A stretch of 64,000 nt of DNA from Enhygromyxa salina (GTDB lineage: Bacteria > Myxococcota_A > Polyangia > Nannocystales > Nannocystaceae): contig NZ_JMCC02000029.1 of the NCBI RefSeq assembly GCF_000737335.2, forward strand, positions 124,001 to 188,000. Reading direction: 5' to 3'. Of the stretch, positions 58,239 to 64,000 are shown in pieces. Made by a program: the position numbers and the translations under genes. The notes beneath the pieces are model-generated. The model was not told where the DNA came from, made no database searches, and saw only the letters and a program-made list of their open reading frames with translations. How positions within the stretch are numbered: the stretch's first letter is position 1; the number at the start of each line of letters is the position of its first letter.

Positions 58239-59423
58239 ATGAGCACCAACGAACCCGTAGGCAACTTCAACTACCCGACCCCTTACCGGATCGGTCGGGG
58301 TCGGATCCGCGAGCTCCCGGATGCGTGTCGGGCCCTGGGGATCAAGCGCCCGTTGATCGTCACGGATCCGGGGATCGTCAGCTTGCCGTGGTTCGCCGAG
58401 ATCGAGCGCAACCTGTCGCGCCCGGCGGACCTCAACGGCAAGGTGTTCTCGAAGGTGCAACCCAACCCAACCGGCGACGACGTGCGCGCTGGGGTGACGG
58501 CGTACCGCATGCACATCAGCGATGGTCTGGTGTTGGTTGGCGGCGGCTCGGCGCTGGACGTTGGCAAGTGCATTGCCTTGATGGTGAACCACAAGGGCAC
58601 GGTGTTTGACTACGAGGACGTGGGCGACAACTGGACCCGCGTCGACCCAAGCAAGATGCCGCCGAAGATCGCGGTGCCGACCACCGCGGGCACGGGCTCC
58701 GAAGTTGGGCGTGCCTCGGTGATCGTGAACGAGCAGCACCAAAAGAAGGTGATCTTTCACCCGCGCATGCTCCCGGAGCTGGTGATCGCCGATCCGGTGC
58801 TGACCTTTGGGCTGCCCCCGAAATTGACGGCGGCGACCGGTATGGACGCGTTTGCCCACTGCTTCGAGGCGTTCTGTGCCCCGGGCTATCACCCGATGGC
58901 GGACGGTATTGCGCTCGAGGGGATGCGGCTGATCAAGGACAATTTGCTCACGGTCTATGAGCAGCCGCAGCACCTCGAGGGGCGCACACACATGTTGATG
59001 GCCGCGACCATGGGCGCGACTGCGTTTCAGAAGGGCCTGGGCTTGGTCCACGCGCTCAGCCACCCGCTTGGGGGGGCGACGAACGTGCACCATGGCACGG
59101 CCAACGCGATCTTCTTGCCCTACGTGATGATGTTCAACCGCAAGGCGATCTCCGCCAAGATGGACACGCTGGCGCGGGTGTTGGAGATCCCCACGGCAAG
59201 CAATGGCTTTGATGCGGTGCTGGGTTGGATGATCGAGCTGCGCCGGGCCTTGGATCTGCCGCATACGCTCGAGGGCGTGGATGGCTTCTCGGAGTCCATG
59301 GCCGCACGCTTGGCCCCGCTGGCGGTGGCGGATCCCACGATGGGCGGCAACCCGATCCCCGCGGACGAGCGGGATTGTGAGCGGTTGTTCATCAAGGCGC
59401 TCGAGGGTGATCTGTCGGCGTGA
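58239..59423 (+). CDS. Iron-containing alcohol dehydrogenase
   Basis: 394 residues from ATG 58239. Family III alcohol dehydrogenase signatures: GGGSALDVGKCIALM near 95 (nucleotide binding), PTTAGTGSEVGRASV near 148, ATGMDAFAHCFEAF near 200 (Asp/His iron ligands) and GLGLVHALSHPLGGATNVHHG, given as GLGLVHALSH and TNVHHG, near 270. It oxidises or reduces a primary or secondary alcohol with NAD(P). Last gene of the ALDH / GS-like / ADH operon (7-bp gap). Its last ~60 codons are copied, in decayed form, 350 bp downstream (59766-59827). Confidence 0.9.
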   Translation: MSTNEPVGNFNYPTPYRIGRGRIRELPDACRALGIKRPLIVTDPGIVSLPWFAEIERNLSRPADLNGKVFSKVQPNPTGDDVRAGVTAYRMHISDGLVLVGGGSALDVGKCIALMVNHKGTVFDYEDVGDNWTRVDPSKMPPKIAVPTTAGTGSEVGRASVIVNEQHQKKVIFHPRMLPELVIADPVLTFGLPPKLTAATGMDAFAHCFEAFCAPGYHPMADGIALEGMRLIKDNLLTVYEQPQHLEGRTHMLMAATMGATAFQKGLGLVHALSHPLGGATNVHHGTANAIFLPYVMMFNRKAISAKMDTLARVLEIPTASNGFDAVLGWMIELRRALDLPHTLEGVDGFSESMAARLAPLAVADPTMGGNPIPADERDCERLFIKALEGDLSA

Positions 59424-59454
59424 CGTGGTGTGGGTGCCGCCAGTTCAAGGCTCC

Positions 59455-59765
59455 TCAGCCAGGTGAGGGCGGGTGGAAGACCTCCGCGAGTGTGCGGGCG
59501 GTCAACGCTTGATCGAGCCAGTGCTCGAGCAGCGGGAGATCGGTGCAGCGGGAGATCTGTTGTTGCCGAGCGTCATCGAGCGCGAGGCCGCGACGGCGGA
59601 GCACTCGCTGTAGTACTTGGCGCGCTTGGAGCTGTAGGCCTTCTTCGAGGCCTTCCTCGTGGCCTTCCCGATGCCCGCGGACGTAGTAGGCGCCGGTCAA
59701 CTCCATGGGACCGAGCGGGTCCGCCTCGTCGATGTCCCGAATCTCTTGCGGGATCCGAGCGAGCT
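59455..59765 (-). pseudogene. Truncated duplicate of the PD-(D/E)XK-like nuclease gene (3' half)
   Basis: The minus-strand frame from about IPQEIRDIDEADPLGPMEL to LAEVFHPPSPG matches the end of the nuclease gene at 59857-60831 with scattered changes, and lacks a 14-residue insert (AGLEEGVRKGVQEG-like) present in the full gene. It ends abruptly at its 5' side where the copied alcohol dehydrogenase tail begins. It is therefore part of a tandem duplication and has no start of its own. Confidence 0.75.
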
Positions 59766-59827
59766 GACGGCTTCTCCGAGTCCATGATCGATTGTTCATC
59801 AAGGCGCTGACGGGCTCTCTGGGTTAA
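59766..59827 (+). pseudogene. Decayed duplicate of the alcohol dehydrogenase C-terminus
   Basis: gacggcttctccgagtccatg and ttgttcatcaaggcgctga repeat the bases that encode GFSESM and LFIKAL near the end of the iron-ADH gene, with about 85 bp lost between them, followed by a shared gtggtgt tail and the nuclease 3' flank cctcagccaggtg. It marks the boundary of the tandem duplication. Confidence 0.75.
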
Positions 59828-59856
59828 GTGGTGTCCGCTCTGCTCGCCGGAACCCC

Positions 59857-60831
59857 TCAGCCAGGTGGGGGCGGGTCGAACACCTCCGCGAGCGTGCGAG
59901 CGGTCAACGCTTGATCGAGCCAGTGCTCGAGCAGCGGGAGATCGGTGCAGCGTTCGATCTGCTGTTGCCGAGCGCCAGCGGGCTCGAGGCCGCGACGGCG
60001 GAGCACCCGCTGTAGTACTTGGCGCGCTTTGAGCTGTAGGCCCTCTTGGACGCCCTTCCGGACGCCTTCTTCGAGGCCGGCCTCGTGGCCTTCCCGATGC
60101 CCGCGGACGTAGTAAGCGCCGGTCAACTCCATGGGCCCGAGCGGGTCCGCCTCGTCAATGTCCCGAATCTCTTGCGGGATTTGGTCGAGCTGTTCTTGTT
60201 TCAGACTGGCGAGCACGAGGTCATGATAGATCCGACGTTCATCAAAATCCAGGTCCGATTTGGCGAGTGCTTCGAGGGTGGCACACGCACAAGGCACAGC
60301 GTGCTCCGATCGTGCCTGAAATACTGAAGTGAGCACGGCCAATGGGATATCGGCGAGCGCCAGTTGCCATTGTGTAATGGGTGGCAACATACTTGGATCA
60401 ACGAACCACGGTGATGCGCGGGGTTCTTTCAAGAACATCTTCTGGGCGCGGCGCCGAACCCCGGGATCCGGCGCGAACACCATTGTCCAACCGCGGCACT
60501 CGAACAAGCGGCGAACACCCGCGGCGTAGGTGAGCCAGGAGTAGTACTTACTCTTGTCGTCGTAGGTCTGGATCTCGAGGGCGAGACCGGCGACCCGGAC
60601 CGGCTTTCGGCGCCCAGAGCGGGTCTGGATAGGCTCGAGGACGGCTGCGACCACGTGATCCGCGTAGACGATGTTGTCGAGGCGCGCGGGTTCGGGGAGC
60701 TCGTTGGCGGCGGCCTCGAAGTTTTTGCAGGATTCTGGGATCGGATCATCGAAGTTGCGAGCGAGCGAAAACACGAGCTCGGGATGGCGCTTGACCAGAT
60801 ACAATAGGCCTTGGTGGATGGGGCTCGGCAT
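59857..60831 (-). CDS. PD-(D/E)XK-like nuclease (Rpn/DUF4351-type)
   Basis: 324 residues from ATG 60831 (MPSPIHQGLLYLVKRHPEL); a longer frame begins at 60867. An N-terminal region precedes RLDNIVYADHVVAAVLEPIQ and then VRVAGLALEIQTYDDKSKYY, the E-x-Q and nearby Lys of the PD-(D/E)XK fold, with a first Asp in YADHVV. The C-terminal half (RIYHDLVLASLKQEQLDQ; GHEAGLEEGVRKGVQEGLQ) is helical with EEG repeats. Such genes are highly copied in myxobacteria and may promote recombination. A partial duplicate lies downstream at 59455-59765. Confidence 0.75.
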   Translation of the reverse strand: MPSPIHQGLLYLVKRHPELVFSLARNFDDPIPESCKNFEAAANELPEPARLDNIVYADHVVAAVLEPIQTRSGRRKPVRVAGLALEIQTYDDKSKYYSWLTYAAGVRRLFECRGWTMVFAPDPGVRRRAQKMFLKEPRASPWFVDPSMLPPITQWQLALADIPLAVLTSVFQARSEHAVPCACATLEALAKSDLDFDERRIYHDLVLASLKQEQLDQIPQEIRDIDEADPLGPMELTGAYYVRGHREGHEAGLEEGVRKGVQEGLQLKARQVLQRVLRRRGLEPAGARQQQIERCTDLPLLEHWLDQALTARTLAEVFDPPPPG

Positions 60832-60897
60832 GTGTTTTCGATGACATACCTTGGTGTGTGAGTGCAAGTGAAGTGCGGGTAATTTGTAAGGTTAATA

Positions 60898-61107
60898 GTG
60901 GCCCGTATTCGGGCCACTTCTATTTGGGGGTCAAAGTGGCCCGAATTCGGGCCGCCTGACTCAATGATGCTGATGCAGTCGGTTGAGAGTGGCCCGGATC
61001 CGGGCCACCGTGCTCGGATGATGTTCGCATACCAACGGTGGCCCAGATTCGGGCCACCGTGCTCGTATGGATGCTCGCATACCGAGGGTGGCCCGGATCC
61101 GGGCCAC
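60898..61107. repeat. R3 array of five 20-bp palindromes
   Basis: Five copies of gtggcccgnattcgggccac (60898-60917, 60936-60955, 60989-61008, 61038-61057 and 61088-61107), each nearly self-complementary, with cores gaattc or ggatcc. Copies 3 to 5 are spaced 49-50 bp and share spacer text cgtgctcg and cgcatacc. It fills the gap between the nuclease gene and the HNH gene. Confidence 0.85.
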
Positions 61108-61183
61108 CCCGAACCCAGTTGCCTGCTGGGAGGGTGCGGGCAACCGGGACGGCTGGCAACGCAAAACCTAGCTGCTTCAACAG

Positions 61184-62065
61184 TCACCCATCGCAAGCGC
61201 AGCCCGACGGCTTCGTGCAATTAGAGGTCGCGGCGATGCAACTATCACCGCATGCCTTGCCCTTCTTGCAGACTCGACAGCACACACGCTCACTCGGCTC
61301 CGCTGGCACGGTTTGCGCGGTGGGCTTGGCCCCACGCGGCGCCGCGTCATCCTTGCTGGTGCGGCGCTGCGTCTGCGGCAGCGGGGGGATCCGCCCGGCC
61401 TCGCAGGTCTCGAGCGCCTCACCGATCGCCGCGGCTTCGGCCTGGTTCATCCCCAGCCGCCAACGCTGCTTGATCGTGACCCAGTCGCGCACATAGCTGC
61501 AGCGATAGTCCTCACTCGTCGGTAGCCACGCCTCTGGGCCCTTGTCGCCCTTCGAGCGGTTGGCGGCGTACTCGACCGCGACGAGGTGCTCGCCGTGCTC
61601 GAGGTCGTTGGCGTAGCGGCGTCGCTGCTCTGTCGTCCAGGTCGCGGCGCCGCTGCGATGGGCGTTGGCGAGCGGGACGAGGTGGTCGACGTCGAGCAGG
61701 TGGACCTCGCGGATGATCTTGCCGGTGTAGGGGCACTGCCAGCGGCCCACGGCGACCTCGCAGCGGCGATCTTCTTCGAACCCGATCGGCTCGTAGGACT
61801 CGTCGATCAACACCTCGGTGCGGGTGTCCTGGCAGTCGTGATCGGCGTCGATCCAGTGCGGCCAGTCCGTGCGCGCGTAGGTGATCGCGGGCTCGGTCGA
61901 GGCGAGGGCGCTCGCGGCCGGCCGGCGCAGCTCGGCGGTGTGGTGCGAGTCCGAAGCGACAACGGCCTGCTCGATCTGCGCCGCAGGGGGATCCGCTCGC
62001 GTGGCCGAGGGATCGCAGCCAAGCACGAACAGCAGCGCGACCCCGAGCCCGCGAGTGGTGAGCAT
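61184..62065 (-). CDS. HNH-nuclease lipoprotein with Cys-rich tail
   Basis: 293 residues from ATG 62065; lipobox FVLGC. The mid part holds the HNH motif: LDVDHLVPLANAHRSGA near 130, RRRYANDLEHGEHLVAVEYA, given as RRRYANDLEH and HLVAVEYA, near 155, and ANRSKGDKGPEAWLP near 170, as in the GmrSD/YhcR-like extracellular HNH family (DUF1524-type). The end has RVCCRVCKKGKACGDSCI and CTKPSGCACDG, a small cysteine-rich module with no assigned role that is found on other bacterial lipoproteins. An external nuclease is likely. R1 copy D lies just upstream of its start. Confidence 0.82.
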   Translation of the reverse strand: MLTTRGLGVALLFVLGCDPSATRADPPAAQIEQAVVASDSHHTAELRRPAASALASTEPAITYARTDWPHWIDADHDCQDTRTEVLIDESYEPIGFEEDRRCEVAVGRWQCPYTGKIIREVHLLDVDHLVPLANAHRSGAATWTTEQRRRYANDLEHGEHLVAVEYAANRSKGDKGPEAWLPTSEDYRCSYVRDWVTIKQRWRLGMNQAEAAAIGEALETCEAGRIPPLPQTQRRTSKDDAAPRGAKPTAQTVPAEPSERVCCRVCKKGKACGDSCIAATSNCTKPSGCACDG

Positions 62066-62103
62066 GGACGATCCTATCCCGGGCGCAGCCCCGGTTGAAA
62101 GCA

Positions 62104-62176
62104 GTTCGCTGCCTTCGGTGAACCAGTCTACGAATCCCGGTTGCAAGCGGGCGAGAAGCCCTCGCCCGAGCTGAAG
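62104..62176 (-). repeat. R1 dispersed REP-like element, copy D
   Basis: On the minus strand: cagctcgggcgagggcttct, cgcccgcttgc, then gtagactggttcacc and ggcagcgaac. It lies between the spermidine-synthase-like stop and the HNH start, both minus strand. Confidence 0.85.
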
Positions 62177-62201
62177 ACAATCGCCACCCGGGCGGACCTG
62201 C

Positions 62202-64000
62202 TCAGTCAGCTCGCCGAAGCCAGCGGCCCCCAGCCAGTGCATACCCGACCGCAAACACAAACAGCGCGACGTAGCCCAGGGCGGCCTGATGCAGCAGCCG
62301 GTCAAACCCCAGATCGATCATCGCCGCGAGCGCGTAGGCGGAGCCGACGACGCTCGACAGCGTGCTGAGCCCGTAGCTGATCGAGACGGTCTGCGCGCGA
62401 TCCTGATCGATCAAGCACGAGACCAAGTGCGGATAGAACAGCCCGAGCACGACCCCGAGCGGGGCGATCGCCATCGTGGCGAGCACGAGCTTGAGCGCGA
62501 CCGGAAGGTGCAGCAAGTTGCCGACCATCGCGTCGAGCACCAGGGTCACCAGCACGACCGCGGCCGCGGCCAGGCCCGCGAGCACGCGGGTGTCGTGCAG
62601 CCGCGCGAGCCGAGGATAGATCGCGCTGCCGATCCCCGAGGTCAGCAAGAACAGCGACAGCACCGCGGCCATGCTCAGCAGCGGCTGGGTCAAGAACAGC
62701 TCGAGCTTGGCCATGATCGCGACCTCGCAGAGCATGAAGCAAAACCCCGTCAACACCAGGTACAGCAGCACGGGGGCGGGCGCTCGCGACTCGCGGCGCA
62801 GCGAGGCCACGCCAATGAAGACCACCGCGATCATCGACAAGACGACGACGGTCGTGACCTTGATCCACGTCACGTACCACGACAGCGACTCGCGCTGCTC
62901 GGCGGTTGGGATCAGCTTGTAGTTGGGCAGATCCAGGTCGCGCATGAACGGGCGATCATCGGTGAAGACGTCGCCTGTCGCCTCGCCTTCGATCAGCTCC
63001 CGGTACGCGGCCGTGCGCTTGTAGCCCTGCCGCGGGAGATAGCGGATCTGACGGCTGCGCTTGGCGTGGTGGGTATTGACGAATTCGATCGCGCGATCGA
63101 GCTCCGCCTGCGTGAAGCCGTCGGGCGCGATGATCATGTCATCGTTGGAGTGCCGCGAATCGACGATGATGACCTTGTCCTGAAAGTTGGCGATACCCCG
63201 GCGCTCGAACACGTGGCGCATGTTCGAGATCCGCTTGTTGAGCGGCTGGTGATCAAACACGATCAGCCCGCCCGGCGCGAGCAGATCCAGATAGGTCTCG
63301 TAGGCTTCAACGGTGTCGAGGTACTTGGTCGTGTGGCCCGTGACGGCGGTCGTCGCCGCGTTGGAGCCCATGTAGATCAGGTCGTACTTGGTCCCCGGTG
63401 GCCGCGTGGTCAAGAAGTGCCGGCCCTCGTCGATGACCAGCTCGATGTGATCCTTGTCCAGGAACTCGGCGATCCGATGCTTCTTCAGGGCTGGCGTCTC
63501 GCGGCCGAGCTGCTCGACGAGGCCGTTGAGCTCGACGCCGGTGATGGGCGTGTCTCCGGCCGTGAACCGATCAATCGAGATCATCTCGGCGCCGGTGCCC
63601 GCGAACATGACAAGGATGTTGGTGGGCTCGCGCCCGAGCACCCACGGGGCCTCGCGGCCCTCGAACGCTTTGGGCTGCGCGGGCTCGCGGGTGGGCTTGT
63701 AGCGCCAGACCCGGACCGCGCTGCGCGAGTTGTTGTGGATGATCGTGTGGCTCTTCTTGCCCTTGCTGCTGGTCACCTCGACGACGGCCACGCGCGAGTG
63801 CTCGTTCCACCCGTGGGCGATCTCCACGGTGGCCCCGATCCCCTCGAACCGGGCGTAGTCGACGCTACCGTCGGCCCACGCGACCAAGCGCTCGGCCCCG
63901 ACCGCGAACACCAAGGTTGCGACCACGGCGATCAGGCGCGCGCGGGAAGTGTCGAGCGAGAGCACCAGCGGCACGAACGACAGCACAATCAGCACGACGA
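62202..64000 (-). CDS. Spermidine-synthase-like membrane protein, 5' end outside the window
   Basis: The frame runs off the end of the window; 597 residues are visible from an internal Met at 63995, so the true start is beyond 64000. An N-terminal pair of membrane segments (LIVLSFVPLVLSL; LIAVVATLVFAVGAERLVA) precedes a class I methyltransferase-like domain (ILVMFAGTGAEMISIDRF near 130, LLAPGGLIVFDHQPL near 240) as in polyamine-synthase-like proteins, and seven or eight C-terminal membrane helices (ILIVVVLSMIAVVFIG type). This fused MFS-like plus spermidine synthase-like layout occurs widely with unknown substrates. An aminopropyl or methyl transfer role is inferred. Confidence 0.75.
   Translation of the reverse strand, partial: VVLIVLSFVPLVLSLDTSRARLIAVVATLVFAVGAERLVAWADGSVDYARFEGIGATVEIAHGWNEHSRVAVVEVTSSKGKKSHTIIHNNSRSAVRVWRYKPTREPAQPKAFEGREAPWVLGREPTNILVMFAGTGAEMISIDRFTAGDTPITGVELNGLVEQLGRETPALKKHRIAEFLDKDHIELVIDEGRHFLTTRPPGTKYDLIYMGSNAATTAVTGHTTKYLDTVEAYETYLDLLAPGGLIVFDHQPLNKRISNMRHVFERRGIANFQDKVIIVDSRHSNDDMIIAPDGFTQAELDRAIEFVNTHHAKRSRQIRYLPRQGYKRTAAYRELIEGEATGDVFTDDRPFMRDLDLPNYKLIPTAEQRESLSWYVTWIKVTTVVVLSMIAVVFIGVASLRRESRAPAPVLLYLVLTGFCFMLCEVAIMAKLELFLTQPLLSMAAVLSLFLLTSGIGSAIYPRLARLHDTRVLAGLAAAAVVLVTLVLDAMVGNLLHLPVALKLVLATMAIAPLGVVLGLFYPHLVSCLIDQDRAQTVSISYGLSTLSSVVGSAYALAAMIDLGFDRLLHQAALGYVALFVFAVGYALAGGRWLRRAD

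Noticed and set aside
60898..61107. Repeats with similar spacing looked like a small CRISPR array
   Set aside because: The repeat is a full palindrome, spacers share sequence and vary from 18 to 33 bp, there are only five units and no cas gene nearby.

Overview
The window is high-GC DNA that reads like the chromosome of a myxobacterium, most likely of the Nannocystis/Enhygromyxa/Plesiocystis group. The grounds are lipoproteins whose lipid-anchored cysteine is followed by long Gly-Asp (GDGDGD) linkers, a MYXO-CTERM-like sorting tail (49046-49657), a Hanks kinase with the HRDVSPHN variant common in myxobacteria, a VIT/VWA protein with an AgmX/PglI C-terminal domain, DUF2330 and DUF2332 proteins, and a Rieske protein resembling sterol 7-desaturases. 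The taxon is inferred from gene content; there is no rRNA in the window. No CRISPR array, insertion sequence or intact prophage was found.

Layout. 1-2.6 kb is a worn accessory edge: the end of a Uma2 nuclease-like gene, a small toxin-antitoxin pair, about 0.8 kb with no recognisable gene, and an integrase C-terminal remnant abutting a tRNA-Asn gene. 2.8-10 kb holds envelope genes (VWA lipoprotein, small lipoprotein, RDD membrane protein, PDZ protein, SGNH hydrolase lipoprotein, LysM/MepA endopeptidase) and an oxidoreductase operon. 10-24.5 kb is mostly metabolism: acyl-CoA dehydrogenase, metallophosphoesterase, DUF2330 protein, an SppA-like lipoprotein, a LeuA/HMGL-family enzyme beside a TPR protein, a PNPOx-like protein, a dicarboxylate/amino-acid symporter and a two-gene 2-oxoacid:ferredoxin oxidoreductase. 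24.6-34 kb has Gly-Asp lipoproteins mixed with an aminotransferase/alkyltransferase-like pair, a ComM-type AAA ATPase and a PHP-domain lipoprotein. 34-36 kb is a divergent LysR/epimerase pair with a clear operator candidate. 36-40 kb is a three-gene operon: RTX-repeat lipoprotein, PEGA-like protein and membrane Ser/Thr kinase. 40.6-54.3 kb carries a very large VIT/VWA lipoprotein, a serine hydrolase, a TPR operon, a MYXO-CTERM-like protein, a DPP III-like peptidase, an adhesin-like GIN protein, a Rieske oxygenase and a DksA-like regulator. 54.4-64 kb has a four-repeat protein, an ALDH / glutamine-synthetase-like / iron-ADH operon, a locally duplicated nuclease gene, an HNH lipoprotein and a truncated spermidine-synthase-like membrane protein.

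Three repeat families run between the genes and are probably the least described content. R1 is a REP-like element of about 75 bp in four places. R2 is an element of about 120-140 bp beginning gacccccacat and ending in a GC-rich terminator-like hairpin, with four near-full copies and four fragments, often starting at a stop codon. R3 is an array of five 20-bp palindromes centred on gtggcccgnattcgggccac. Other points of interest are a tandem duplication that copied the tail of the alcohol dehydrogenase with half of a nuclease gene, an in-frame open stretch after the stop of the VIT/VWA gene, a TPR protein whose C-terminus resembles a zincin metallopeptidase without its catalytic motif, and the RTX/PEGA/kinase operon.
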